Positions 28,501-37,676 of a DNA stretch of 64,000 nucleotides are shown in pieces. The stretch lies in the NCBI RefSeq assembly GCF_003390325.1, contig NZ_QUOK01000009.1, positions 62,001-126,000 on the forward strand. The letters are read 5' to 3'. Source of the DNA: Rhodohalobacter sp. SW132. GTDB taxonomy: Bacteria; Bacteroidota; Rhodothermia; Balneolales; Balneolaceae. The first letter of the stretch is position 1, and every line of letters starts with the position of its first letter. The notes below the pieces were generated by a model, which had not been told where the DNA came from, made no database searches, and saw only the letters and a program-made list of their open reading frames with translations. A program made the position numbers and the translations under genes.

Positions 28501-31500
28501 CAATTACGTTCACATAGCTGTCCGTGATTGTGCCGGCGCTACTTCCAACCAGCCCACCGATGTCATTACCGCTATTGGTGTTTTGGTTGACCTGCCCTAT
28601 GACGTAGCTGTTGCTGACGGTACCATCCAGAAGGTATCCCACCAAACCACCGACAGTATTGCGCCCCCTAATACTCACATCAATCAGACCCAAATTCCGG
28701 ATTATAGCACCGGTGTTCGTGTAGCCAAACAGACCTACATTGTCGGTTGACCGGTTGATGGTGAGGCCGCTTATCGTATGCCCTTGACCATCAAAGGTGC
28801 CGGTGAACGCATTTCCATTCCCGCCGATGGGTTCCCAGCCGGAAACATCATTCCAGGGTGAAACACCCAGATCGATATCGGCCGTTTGTATATAATGAAC
28901 GTCTAAATAATTCCGAACCGAATTGAGCTGTTCAGCGGTTTCTACCTGGTATGGATCGGCTTCAGTTCCGGTGCCCCCGGCAAATATTGGAATAGTGGTA
29001 AAGCTTTGTTCAGTTCCATATGTTGTGCCCTCCGAATTAATCGCATAGGCTCTTATGTAGTATGTTATGCCGGGATTTAACCCGGAAATTGTTTCTGTGA
29101 ATTCACCCATTCCGCTTCCAACCTGAATTTTAGTGTCGTCTGTGGTGGGGTTGGAGCTAGTGGCATACACAAAACCGCGTTCGTTTACTTCAATTCCTTT
29201 ATCATCAATTACTTCACCGCTCACCTCGGCCGAGCCGGATGAAATATTTTCAATTGTTGAATGGGTAACAACTTCAGGGATCTGAGGCTCGAAATAACCC
29301 GGAGCCGGAAACTGTGCATTCGATTGCAGATAGGGATAGGAAATGCTCCCGGAAGATGGTTCTTCAATCTGCCAGACTGTATCAAAATCCCAGCCGGCGT
29401 CGGTGAAGGTGGATTTGGTTTTCATTTGGGCGATTGATAGACCTGTACCGCCGTCTGAATTGACTGAACCAGAAGTTTCTGTGTCCCAAAAGGAGTTTTT
29501 AATCTCCCCACCGGAACCCCTATTTCCAACCAATCCACCAACATCTGTACCTCCCTCAACAATGCCAATCGAATACGTTTTATCGTAATAGCCCTGTGTT
29601 TGCCCTACCAAGCCGCCAACTGCATCCCCTCCACTTACAGAAACATTTGCATAGGAAGAACTGACATTGTCATTTAGACCACCCCTCCCCACCAGGCCTC
29701 CAATCTCTCTGGCTGTGCCATGAACTGTGCCGGTAACATAAGAGTTGGATATAGTACCATTTGAATTACCTACCATTCCACCAACATGTCCATTACCAGT
29801 AACGTCGACATCAATTAGGCCCAAATTACTGATAGTAGAGCCTGTTGATGTACTACCAAAAAGGCCAACTCCATAATCACTCTCGCGGTTAATCGTCAAT
29901 CCTGAAATCGTGTGACCGTTACCATCATAACTACCTGAAAATGGACTTCCTCCGCCACCAGGACCCTCATCCCCACCCTCAATCGGCTCCCAGCCTTCGC
30001 CAACATTCCAGGGTGAAACACCCAGGTCGATATCGGCAGTTTGAATAAAATGGGAATCTGCATAATCTCTAACCGAGTCGAGATGTTCAGCTGTTTCTAC
30101 CTGGTATGGATCGGCTTCAGTTCCGGCGCCTCCGGCAAATATTGATAGCGTAGTAAAAATTTGCTCACTCCCATAACTTGTTCCCTGGCTGTTGATGGCG
30201 TAAGCCCGCACATAGTAGGTGGTTTCTGCGCTAAGTCCGGTTATAGCTTCCTCAAATGCGCCCGTTCCGCTTCCAACCTGTATTTTAGTATCAGAGGTGG
30301 TGGGACCTGAAGTGGTCGCATACACAAAACCACGTTCGGTTACGAAGTCTCCGCCATCGTCGGTTGCGTTACCGCTAAAGGTAGCTCCGGTCGTGGTGAT
30401 GGATGATACGAGTGAGGTGGTAACTGTTGGACTACTGCTTATAACAGGCGATGAAACCTGAATATTATTGATACTGTGATTTGTGGTGCCATCTCCATTC
30501 CATCCGGCATCACTGATATAGATCCTTACATCATCTACATTAGAAAATGACGCATCTAAAGTAACCGTTATGGGAACGTAGCCCGGATCAAAACCTTCGA
30601 ATATCATCGAGGCAACTTCGGTGCCATTACGGTACCCTTTTATCGTATTTGTAAATGGCTCGGTTTCTGCCCAGTTATAATAGATAAACTGAATAAGACG
30701 AAATTCACTGCCGTCTGCAGATTTAACAGACATACCTTTATTGCCTTCATTGATGTAATCATAGGTTAGCGCTATATAATCTGTGTCAGCGCTATAAAAA
30801 AAGTCGTTGTCTTTCCATGAAAGTGAATTTAAAAATGACCCTTCCTCATCTGAAATATTGAAAATCTCAATATCAATATCAGAAATGGCTTGAGAGCCGC
30901 CTTCGCCGTCAGATGCGATATTGTCTCCGGTTATGTCGGCAGAATTTTCTGTAAAAGTCAGAGTGGGGCTAGTGCTTAATAACACTCCTGCACTTTCAGT
31001 CGTAAAACTCTGTTCACCCCCATAACTCGTGCCCTCTCCATTAATTGCATAAGCCCGTACGTAGTACGTGGTTTCTGCGGTAAGGCCGGTAATGGCTTCT
31101 GAAAATGAACCTGTTCCGCCTCCAACTTGCAACCGAGTAGAACGTCCATCTCCTATTTCAGGAGTGATATTTGTGCCATACACAAACCCACGTTCGGTTA
31201 CGGAGTTTCCGCCATCGTCGGTTACGTCACCGCTGAACGTGGCTCCTGTAGTGGTGATGGATGCAGTAGCTGATGTTGATACGGTTGGAGTCGTTGCACT
31301 GGGAACATCGGAATAAACAATGTTATCAAATAGGAAAGAAACATCTTGTGAGCTGATTTCAACCTTATCCACATCATTCCAATTAAGAGAAATTGTGCCT
31401 GTATACAAATATGTATTTTGACTTTTTGAATAAACTTCAGATCCATCCCGATATCCTTTAAAGGATAAGTTAGCATCTCCAAAGCCATCGACTAAATAAA

Positions 31501-31834
31501 AACTAAATAGATTGAAGTGGCTATTATCCGATTTCTGAATGGTAAACATAGTAGCACCACTACTATGCATGTCAATTCCGGGAGTTCCTGATTCTCCCAA
31601 ACTTGTGCTAACAGAAAAATAGGTCGTTCCCCCTATGAGAGAAAAGCTTAAACCTTGGCTACTAAAGGAATTTCCAAGATTCTGATCTTGGGTAGTATAA
31701 CTATTAAAATCAACGGTGGTTGTTTGTGCCTGAATACCTATTGGAATCAGGGTAAACAAAATGCCTATCAAAATAGTAGCTACTTCACCAACTAATTTTG
31801 TGGAAATATCAAAAGAACGTATCAATCTTGTCAT
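22589..31834 (-). CDS. Giant T9SS-exported surface protein with GLUG and MBG/YDG repeat arrays
   Basis: This protein has about 3,080 residues. From the ATG at 31834 it begins with a signal peptide (VATILIGILFTLIPIGIQAQ). An upstream in-frame ATG at 31900, preceded by GAGGGG, would add 22 polar residues. Four fibronectin-like repeats (RGFVYAT...TYYVRAYAIN...GTSYG) alternate with two GLUG-repeat blocks (AGGTGTEADPYQVETAEQL, GGLVG). From roughly residue 1,390 to 2,345 runs an array of two YDG and ten MBG_2 units, each with a variant of QxKxYGDADPxLTF. An SbsA-type Ig domain, two fibronectin-type domains, a domain containing GWNIISNPH and the T9SS tail (QNYPNPFNPST...GRMTLIK) follow. It is probably a long adhesin or surface filament. 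The later half is paralogous to the 1687-residue protein upstream. Confidence 0.88.
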   Translation of the reverse strand: MTRLIRSFDISTKLVGEVATILIGILFTLIPIGIQAQTTTVDFNSYTTQDQNLGNSFSSQGLSFSLIGGTTYFSVSTSLGESGTPGIDMHSSGATMFTIQKSDNSHFNLFSFYLVDGFGDANLSFKGYRDGSEVYSKSQNTYLYTGTISLNWNDVDKVEISSQDVSFLFDNIVYSDVPSATTPTVSTSATASITTTGATFSGDVTDDGGNSVTERGFVYGTNITPEIGDGRSTRLQVGGGTGSFSEAITGLTAETTYYVRAYAINGEGTSYGGEQSFTTESAGVLLSTSPTLTFTENSADITGDNIASDGEGGSQAISDIDIEIFNISDEEGSFLNSLSWKDNDFFYSADTDYIALTYDYINEGNKGMSVKSADGSEFRLIQFIYYNWAETEPFTNTIKGYRNGTEVASMIFEGFDPGYVPITVTLDASFSNVDDVRIYISDAGWNGDGTTNHSINNIQVSSPVISSSPTVTTSLVSSITTTGATFSGNATDDGGDFVTERGFVYATTSGPTTSDTKIQVGSGTGAFEEAITGLSAETTYYVRAYAINSQGTSYGSEQIFTTLSIFAGGAGTEADPYQVETAEHLDSVRDYADSHFIQTADIDLGVSPWNVGEGWEPIEGGDEGPGGGGSPFSGSYDGNGHTISGLTINRESDYGVGLFGSTSTGSTISNLGLIDVDVTGNGHVGGMVGNSNGTISNSYVTGTVHGTAREIGGLVGRGGLNDNVSSSYANVSVSGGDAVGGLVGQTQGYYDKTYSIGIVEGGTDVGGLVGNRGSGGEIKNSFWDTETSGSVNSDGGTGLSIAQMKTKSTFTDAGWDFDTVWQIEEPSSGSISYPYLQSNAQFPAPGYFEPQIPEVVTHSTIENISSGSAEVSGEVIDDKGIEVNERGFVYATSSNPTTDDTKIQVGSGMGEFTETISGLNPGITYYIRAYAINSEGTTYGTEQSFTTIPIFAGGTGTEADPYQVETAEQLNSVRNYLDVHYIQTADIDLGVSPWNDVSGWEPIGGNGNAFTGTFDGQGHTISGLTINRSTDNVGLFGYTNTGAIIRNLGLIDVSIRGRNTVGGLVGYLLDGTVSNSYVIGQVNQNTNSGNDIGGLVGSSAGTITDSYVNVIVGGSSHVGGLVGRNGGAIEGSYALGSLLGSNRLGGFVGSNDGTGTISNSYSSVDVTSNQFNQNIFGGLVGQNFGAISNSYASGIMVVNQNGAGGLVGTGSGSATESFWDTETTGQLTSFGGTGKTTAEMRTRTTFTDAGWNFDSVWQIVETSTTFSSPYLTGNEQNPAPGFLELTPPAITTQENLANLTSESVDVTGQVTHDGNVEITHRGFVWATDAAPDDTTIVWSGSSDDTFTETISDLPPATALNVRSFATNMIGTAYGNLVSFETEPGELLLTGSFTVQDKVYDGESAAMIDQNSLTLDGVYDGHDVQIGTLEIAFTDVDADVDKQVSIQSVTLSGLDVDRYTISLTNAPHSVADITERPIIVSAGAQQVTYGDEDPTLTYEITTGSLVDGDGLSGELNRTAGQNVGTYAIEQGDLTAGSNYDLSFVEADLEITPRVLAITANADQDKTYGEADPSFTYEAANFGWNDSEALITGALDREAGENVGQFAIGQGTLEAGNNYTIDFTSADFEITPKALSIVANSDQSKVYGDADPVLTFTATGFEGDDNENILNGTLNRAAGEDAGTYAIEAGNLDAGDNYTISFTAVDFEITPRPLALSNFTAEDKIYDGSSDVSGAGFEDDRIGGDELTFSFESAFVDSDADTDKPVAFSSIAISGGADANNYDLQTTAGQASANISPRPITIAADEAIVIYGDNDPTLTYKITSGSLVDGDVFTGELNRTAGLDAGMYSIEQHTLSAGSNYEITYQTADFEITLRVLTIVAEPGQGKTYGDADSKFVFTASNFGWNDEEMILTGSLDRDPGENVGTYSITPGDLDAGENYTIDFTPADFTITPKELLVVADGGQKKVYGETDPELTFAVSGFEFTDNEQVFSGALSRESGENIGEYSITTGSLSAGDNYTITLESNPFTITPKVLAVAAASGQEKVYGETDGELSFTASGFELGDQYEIFSGSLSREAGEDVGQYTIKAGHLDAGENYTIDFESDTFSILKRTLTVSADGDQHKTFGEDDPLFTFTADNFGWNDGNELITGALTREGGESTGTYELLVGSLEAGSNYEIDFESALFEIEVRSLQISAAEVSKVYGDADPELSFTATGFGFNDDESILSGELYRQAGKDAGTYAILGDQLTVSGDYTIEYSAADFTIEAKELKITADEGQSKIIGEDDPEFTFSAEGFAFDDGTDLLTGTLSRETGEETGDYLITAGTINAGENYSIVFEESVFSVLMTPPMAVQIFPADGEEKSHVDGPVTIDFDQPVLEADFDRITLKNHNGVNLPIELSIDENSLIINHETLEYVTGYRLDIEEGAVTNRDGVANRAVSSSFTTQVEVPKPVVLVGPYQHEGSVSVHPELSWNPSENATHYSVQLSGDPEFGELLSDVQNHTELSFQINRELSDYTHYYWRVQASNSSGSSEWSESGHFVTVAKTPVHGFPAMMSEEISTAPVLQWTKAYSESPVRVQLSTSENFVELLADSVSAEASAQITGLEDYHTYYWRLRIESDQTTSDWSDTMQFRTRKASSENDHEQVVENKVNFGHNPDAPAQNREITSLDYRLIGLPGNDNLRVDSFFDGRYGRDWKAFFDIGSVTEYYEEYHPDDERFVFAPGRGFWVLSKDVLDIELQTTSVKTNERDAYTIELQPGWNIISNPHRGVVSWSEVQELNNISGDLFGYEEQFIPADSLHPVLGYYYYNNVQNPLDGIDIPYSRMEQRRGENNRENNKLSGAAMSKSPEVANVTADFGADLSFGVELVYSVSDEDRGTYKRPFPSLEMSRYGMMLSDTEMYRGGYLRDETRFDAQGSRYDLELKGKVGSTFSWKAEISGLSSSAGVLLVNPVTKLTWLLESGEEAEATLTEPHTTYELYVGEMNFLLEKQEELMPVEFALEQNYPNPFNPSTNIRYSVPGQEHVRLEVYDIMGRRVMVLQDGIQQAGWHNVHFNAGSLASGVYFYRLTAGEAMKVGRMTLIK

Positions 31835-31900
31835 GGTTATACTATTTTTAGATAGAGGTAATTTTTGGTCTTGTTGCCTTGAATGGAAAGCTTGATACAT

Positions 31901-32612
31901 TCATCCCCTCATAGAAATCTGGGCTCTGTTTAAAATTACTGAAAGAAAGTTAGACCCCGACTGCGGAAACCCCGATATAAATTGGACGTGTGCTTTTTGA
32001 TTTTTCAACGTGTCGTTTTTTGGATGATATCACCTGGAACACGGCTGGGAAGGAAGAATACTATCTATCATTTTTAATGCCACCGAGACGGGTTTAATCC
32101 CTTATTCCCGGTTTTCAGCATGTAGTTAGCTATTAATAATCCCCAATCAGTAACCCGTAGTTCGTACCTTTCTTAGGGCTTATCGGCCATTATAAATCTT
32201 TGCGTAACTGTTTGACTATAAATAATTTATAGAAGTATATAACTTCAGTGTTTTCACCTATCTATTTGTCTCATATTCATGTATAAGCACCTATAAAAGG
32301 AGCAGGCCTCTTTTTCCTCCCTGAATTCAACCAAAACACTGCATCAACAAAAATCGGACGGTCCATTGAGGAGATCTGATATAGCTTTGTTCTCAAGATG
32401 AAGGCACATGGATTACAAAAAGAAAGGGTGGCGGCACTCGGTAATTGGGGTAAAGCCTGTTGGGCTCGGCATTACTTTTTTAGGAGAAGCGATCATCATC
32501 GAATGGTTCAGCCCGGCGGAATTCAATCTTGGCCATGCTGTTCTATGGTTTTGAATTGGCCTTTCTTATATAGAGATGGAATAAGCAGAGGTGGATAGGA
32601 ATATGACCGGGC
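31901..32612. other. Intergenic region between the two giant MBG protein genes
   Basis: About 710 bases separate the stop of the 1687-residue gene from the first start of the 3,000-residue gene, so the two paralogues are unlikely to be one transcript. The region is AT-rich near 32200-32300 and probably carries the promoter of the larger gene. No clear terminator, riboswitch or RNA gene was recognised. The only coding candidate is a 48-codon frame on the plus strand at 32408-32554. Confidence 0.55.
32408..32554 (+). CDS. Possible small membrane peptide (48 residues), perhaps frameshifted at its end
   Basis: An ATG at 32408, preceded by GAAGG three bases upstream, opens a 48-codon frame. The peptide has a basic start (MDYKKKGWRH), a hydrophobic helix-like stretch (VGLGITFLGEAIIIEWF) and an ending of FNLGHAVLWF. 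Near 32540 a shift to another frame would give LFYGFELAFLI before a stop. That reads like a natural second membrane segment and hints at a frameshift or decay. It is the only gene candidate on the plus strand between the two giant genes. I know no family for it, and it could be a chance reading frame. Confidence 0.25.
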   Translation: MDYKKKGWRHSVIGVKPVGLGITFLGEAIIIEWFSPAEFNLGHAVLWF

Positions 32613-35600
32613 TTATTTCACAATCGTCATTTTATGGGAACTCACGTTGTTCTCGGTGGTCATCCGGTAGATATAGACACCACTGGCCAGGCGGCTCGCA
32701 TCAAACTGCACGGTATGCCAGCCAGCAGGCTGTTCATCATTGATGAGCACCTGCACGCGCCGGCCGATCACATCATAGACTTCAAGGCGTACCTCCTGCT
32801 TTTCCGGGAGGGAGAACCGTATATTGGTAGTCGAATTAAACGGGTTGGGATAGTTGGGGTATAATGCAAAATTTTCCGGCAAGTATTCCCTCTGTTTCTG
32901 CTCAAGCCAGTAGCGGTCACCCGTGAATAGCGTATACACGGTGTTTGATTGCTCTGCAACTGCTTCTACGCTCTCTCCATTCTGCAGCAGCCATGATTGA
33001 TCACTCTCTTCATCTACCATTAAAAGACCGGTATTTGCAGGCATATCGGTGAGTTCCGCACGCCAAGTAAAAACGGTTCCTTCCTCTGCTTTCAGATGAA
33101 GATGATATTCACTCCCCCGGCGATTATATGCGGCTACATCTCTGATCAATCCCTGTCGGTTTTCTGCTTCAGGTCTTGTCATCATCATGCCGCTGCGAAT
33201 CATCTCCATAGGTGGATGATACTTCCGGTACCGGTTCGTATCTCCCTCAAAATCTGTCTGTTTCTCAGCAAGGCCGGGAAAAAGAAGCTCCGTGGTTAAT
33301 CTTTTTTTCTCATCAAATTCGGCGTGTAATTTTACCGATGGCTGAGTTTCCCGGGATGCTGCAAGCAAGAGTTCACCCTCATTATCCGTTTTCCGCCGGT
33401 ATTCCATTCCCGAGTATGGAATTTCGAGTGCATCGAGTGCCGTTTCCGGCGGATTGAAATAGTAATACCCGTGAACCGGTCGAAGAGAATCCGCTTCTGT
33501 AAAACGACTATTGTAGCTATATGCCTCGCCCTGAATGCTGTTCATCATCTGAACATCCCGCCAGCTGATACTGCCGGTGTGCGGATTGGAAATAATATTC
33601 CAGCCCGGGTTCAGCGGAATCGTGTAGGCGTCATTCTCATTCGTTTCTACATTGGTTACAGGCAGCTCCAGGTTCAGATTTCCGTTTCCGGATACCCAGA
33701 AACCACTCCCCGGCGTAAAGGTAAAATTTCCGTCACCCTGCCTGAATTCGCGGTACTCATCTTCCGAACCATTCTTCCGAAGTGCTTTCCAGTCTGTCCC
33801 GTAATTTCCTTCAAAAAGATCGCTGACCAAATACCGATCCTCACCGGGCAGCCCCACCAGGCGATATTCACGCCCCGAACGCTCCTGCTGATCACCAGTC
33901 TGCGAATTCCCAAATTCAATTTGCTCACGGATAACACGATTTGCATCCGCCATTTGAGGAGCCGGCCGTGTTCTGAATGCATTTAATTCAGTCCACTCAC
34001 TTTGAGTTCTTTCATTTTCTACCCTCACGCGCCAAAAATATTGCTGATCTTGCTCCAATCCGGTTAACTGAACCGATGTTTCGTTTGTCAGCCTGTCTGT
34101 CACCGGGGCGTTGAAATCTTCAGATTTTGATAGCTGGACCCTGTAAGTGGTATTGTAGGCCGAACTCCATTCCACTAACGGAGCGATACTGATCTGACCT
34201 GCATCCGCAATTGGAAAGACAGAACCGGGCGCTTCGGCAACGGTTATGAAAGACCGCAAATTTGACCATTCAGACCGCCCTGTGCTGTTTTTCGCCCTGA
34301 TACGCCAGAAATAGCGCTGATTATGGTCCAGATTTCCAGGCAGCTCATATCTTATTTCCTCCAGAACCTCCTCATCAACGAGCGGATTCATAAACTCTCT
34401 GTCCCGACTCACCTGTACCTGATAGCTATCAGCATGCAATGCGGGTTCCCACTCCAATGTGGGCTGAACGGCAACCGATCCTACCCGATCAACCGGGTAC
34501 TGAAGAGCAACCTGCTCCGGCAGAGCCCAGATCGTTGTAAACGACCAGGAGTAGGATTCATTCCCAACTTCATCCGCATTGCGAACCACGTTTGCCGGAA
34601 TGGTTACCCGGTAATCTGCAAACTGTTCAAAACGGCCATGCTCAATCACAAGCTGATTATTCTCAAGCTCTGACTCAACATCCAGTACCGATCCGTCAGC
34701 AACCCTGGTGATGGTGATATCAGCTAAATCTCCGGCATCCACATTCTGGGTGAATGAAATAACCGGTGGCCGGGAAAATCCAACCCCCACAGCTCCATCA
34801 GACGGAGAATGGGAGTCTACCACCGGTGGTGACATAATGGTAGTAAATTGCCAGGAAAATTCTTCATTCGGTATTCCATCCAGGTTCTCAACGGCTCCGT
34901 CTCCTATCATTACAGAATACGTGGTTTGATGAACGAACTCACTCTGAATTAACGTCATCCGGTTGCCTTCAACGTCGATCCTGAAATCAATTTCCCGGTT
35001 TTCCGGATCGGTCACCGTAATCTGATCCGCATCCGCGAGCGTAATGGAGTGATCAAATTCAACCGTAACCGGGGCGTTGGGTTCAATCCGTGTCTCATCC
35101 GGCGCCGGTAACTGCTGAACCGCTACAGGCGGTGTTCGAAGAATCGAAAACTCTGCCTGCCTCAGTCTGATCTCGTAATTCGGTCCGGCATCCAGATTTC
35201 CCTTCACGATGCTGTACTTACCGGGCATCTCTCCCGGCTCTCGTTCCAGGGAACCGTCTACGATCGAGCGATCATCCCCATATTCAAATCCATTTACCCT
35301 GTACGTTATTTCCGGATCGTTTTCTCCTTCAAATTTCCATTTCTCCCCGGTTGCGGTTACAGTCAGTGCTTTTGGTTTGATGATAAACGGTGCCGGCCTG
35401 AATGCGATCTCATAATTCTCCCCGGCTGTTAGTGTCCCCTGCCGGATTTCATACCTGCCGGCATCCAGAGTACCGGTGCGCTCAGGCATCCCGCGCAGCT
35501 CATCCTCCTCCAGCAGCGATCCTCTTGTGATTCTGTATTCAAGCAGCGGCTCCTCATCACCATACTCAATTTCAACCGGACGCGCCGATACCGATAACGG

Positions 35601-37676
35601 TCGCGGATGGATATCGGCAAGTACCGACCAGCTTGTGGTTTGCAGCTGGTAATTGTTTTGATCCGCTCCACCCGTAATTTCGATATCTGTAAAGTGGACG
35701 ATCCTGTTTTGACCGGCATCCGGGGTCTCAAATGCCGCATTGTAATCAAATTCCAGGCGATCCCCTTCCACCCGGTTATCCCGAAAATCTGATCCTGATA
35801 CATCCGTTGTGCCATCATACCTTTTGTCGCTGGCCGTAAAATCGGTCAGCATCAGAGGGCGCGGCATGATTTCAAACTGAGCCGGTTCAAAAATGATTTT
35901 ATAATTCTTGCCGGCATCCAGAGAACCTTTTCTGATCTCATAAAATCCAACATCATCACCTTGTTCCCGGTTCGGTGATCCCGTCAGCACACCTTCGTTA
36001 TCATTGAACGCAAAGCCTTCTGCCATGAACCGGAAATCCGGATCACTGTTTCCATACATCTTAGTCTGGTGGCGGGTCGCTTCAACCTGCAGCTCTTTTG
36101 GTTTGATCTCAAAATCGGCTGATGAAAAGTCGATCTCATAATTTTCACCGGCGCTCAATGTATTTTGGTGAATCTGGTATTTGCCTGCATTTTCGCCTTC
36201 CTCCCTGGTGAGTGAACCATTCAGAATCTCAATATCCTCACCCGGTGCAAAATTCTGCGCTTCAAATCTTAATTCAGGATCAGCGTCACCATAGGTTTTG
36301 GATTGGCCGCCATTCACAACAACCTGCAGTGTTCGCGGAAGGATGTTAAACTCAGCCGGTTCAAACGTAATTTCGTAATTTTCGCCGGCATCCAGCGATC
36401 CCTGCTGAATTTCATACTCTCCGGCATTCTGCGATCCGGTTCGGGACAGCTGACCGGAAATCCGATCCCCATCCGCCACTGATCCATCGCTGATGTTATA
36501 CTCCAGGCCGGGCACTTCATCACCATAGATCATCTCAGCTGATTGAGCCTGAATCGTAATCTGACGCGGATAAATATCAGCCTGCGCAATTCCCCATGTG
36601 TAATCCAGAGTATAATTTTGTTGATCAGGACCGCCTGTTAATTCAATATCGCTGAAGAAAACGGTTTTGCCCGTTCCGGCATCCGGATTCTCAAATTGTG
36701 CGGTATAAGTGAACTCCAGCTCATCCCCGGAGAGACGATCATCTCCGAAACTGGTCCCGTGCGCATCAGAAGTACCATCATATATTTTGTCATCAGCCGT
36801 AAAGCTTTCCAGGATAAGCGTTCGTGGCTGAATCGTAAATTCAGCCGGCTGAAAACTGATATTGTAGTTTGTACCGGCATCAAGATTCCCCCCGGTAATC
36901 GCGTACACACCGGCATCCTCGCCCATCTCGCGCTCTAACTCCCCTGAAAGGATCGATTCGTTGTCACCATCTGCAAAATTGGACACGCTAAACTGCAGCT
37001 CCGGGTCCGGCTCACCATAGATTTTAGATTGTTGACTCTCTGCCGTTACAACCAGGTCACGCTGCGTAATTACAAAATCGGCAGATCTGAATTGAATTGA
37101 ATAATTGCTGCCTGCAGATAAATCACCCTGAGTGATTTCGTACCGGCCTGCGTTTTCGCCCCCTTCACGGGTTAGCGAACCGGTAAACAGATCGGGGCTA
37201 TCATCATACACGAATCCCTCCGCATTGTAGGTAAGCTGAGGGTCATCTTCGCCAAATACTTTGGTTTGATTTTCATCCGCAATGATCTCAAGCTCTGCGG
37301 GATGTATCGTGATGACCTGTTCTGAATGTTCACCTTCATCTCCCTCATCGGTTCCGGCCGGCCTTGCTGTCACGGTCGCAGTGCCAGCTCCCCGGATCGC
37401 AGCGATATTTCCATCGATGGCAAGCAGATCCGGATTATCCGTTGTATAGATAATTTGTACCCCATCGGAAGTGCTTTCCGGGCCAAGTTCAAACGGTTCT
37501 TCACCATACGTTTTATCCCGGAGTGATGCGATTTCGTTATTATCGCTGGAATCTGATTCATCAGACAGATGGATCACAGCATACGGATTCTCTGCAGATC
37601 GGAGAAGATCCGGTGAAAACATCATCACATAAAAAACCAGAAAGAATAGAAAAAAAGTACTTTTACGGAGCATCAT
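32613..37676 (-). CDS. Large T9SS-exported MBG/YDG repeat protein
   Basis: This 1687-residue protein has a signal peptide (residues 1-27, core FFLFFLVFYVMMFS). A short Ig-like segment (YGEEPFELGPESTSDG...GTATVTARPAG) comes first. An array at about 115-850 has seven MBG_2 units (QSKTYGDADPELRF and variants) and two YDG units (DDKIYDGTSDA, SDKRYDGTTDV). Two SbsA-type Ig domains (about 855-1060) and two fibronectin-type domains (about 1065-1250) follow. Last come a domain with GWNIISNPH and a T9SS sorting tail (NYPNPFNSTTN, YDVIGRRV, LASGVYIYRM, KMTIVK). It is probably cell-surface attached and adhesive. Domain order matches the second half of the downstream 3,000-residue protein, so the two arose by duplication, followed by gain or loss of repeats and of the GLUG-rich front half. 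Confidence 0.88.
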   Translation of the reverse strand: MMLRKSTFFLFFLVFYVMMFSPDLLRSAENPYAVIHLSDESDSSDNNEIASLRDKTYGEEPFELGPESTSDGVQIIYTTDNPDLLAIDGNIAAIRGAGTATVTARPAGTDEGDEGEHSEQVITIHPAELEIIADENQTKVFGEDDPQLTYNAEGFVYDDSPDLFTGSLTREGGENAGRYEITQGDLSAGSNYSIQFRSADFVITQRDLVVTAESQQSKIYGEPDPELQFSVSNFADGDNESILSGELEREMGEDAGVYAITGGNLDAGTNYNISFQPAEFTIQPRTLILESFTADDKIYDGTSDAHGTSFGDDRLSGDELEFTYTAQFENPDAGTGKTVFFSDIELTGGPDQQNYTLDYTWGIAQADIYPRQITIQAQSAEMIYGDEVPGLEYNISDGSVADGDRISGQLSRTGSQNAGEYEIQQGSLDAGENYEITFEPAEFNILPRTLQVVVNGGQSKTYGDADPELRFEAQNFAPGEDIEILNGSLTREEGENAGKYQIHQNTLSAGENYEIDFSSADFEIKPKELQVEATRHQTKMYGNSDPDFRFMAEGFAFNDNEGVLTGSPNREQGDDVGFYEIRKGSLDAGKNYKIIFEPAQFEIMPRPLMLTDFTASDKRYDGTTDVSGSDFRDNRVEGDRLEFDYNAAFETPDAGQNRIVHFTDIEITGGADQNNYQLQTTSWSVLADIHPRPLSVSARPVEIEYGDEEPLLEYRITRGSLLEEDELRGMPERTGTLDAGRYEIRQGTLTAGENYEIAFRPAPFIIKPKALTVTATGEKWKFEGENDPEITYRVNGFEYGDDRSIVDGSLEREPGEMPGKYSIVKGNLDAGPNYEIRLRQAEFSILRTPPVAVQQLPAPDETRIEPNAPVTVEFDHSITLADADQITVTDPENREIDFRIDVEGNRMTLIQSEFVHQTTYSVMIGDGAVENLDGIPNEEFSWQFTTIMSPPVVDSHSPSDGAVGVGFSRPPVISFTQNVDAGDLADITITRVADGSVLDVESELENNQLVIEHGRFEQFADYRVTIPANVVRNADEVGNESYSWSFTTIWALPEQVALQYPVDRVGSVAVQPTLEWEPALHADSYQVQVSRDREFMNPLVDEEVLEEIRYELPGNLDHNQRYFWRIRAKNSTGRSEWSNLRSFITVAEAPGSVFPIADAGQISIAPLVEWSSAYNTTYRVQLSKSEDFNAPVTDRLTNETSVQLTGLEQDQQYFWRVRVENERTQSEWTELNAFRTRPAPQMADANRVIREQIEFGNSQTGDQQERSGREYRLVGLPGEDRYLVSDLFEGNYGTDWKALRKNGSEDEYREFRQGDGNFTFTPGSGFWVSGNGNLNLELPVTNVETNENDAYTIPLNPGWNIISNPHTGSISWRDVQMMNSIQGEAYSYNSRFTEADSLRPVHGYYYFNPPETALDALEIPYSGMEYRRKTDNEGELLLAASRETQPSVKLHAEFDEKKRLTTELLFPGLAEKQTDFEGDTNRYRKYHPPMEMIRSGMMMTRPEAENRQGLIRDVAAYNRRGSEYHLHLKAEEGTVFTWRAELTDMPANTGLLMVDEESDQSWLLQNGESVEAVAEQSNTVYTLFTGDRYWLEQKQREYLPENFALYPNYPNPFNSTTNIRFSLPEKQEVRLEVYDVIGRRVQVLINDEQPAGWHTVQFDASRLASGVYIYRMTTENNVSSHKMTIVK

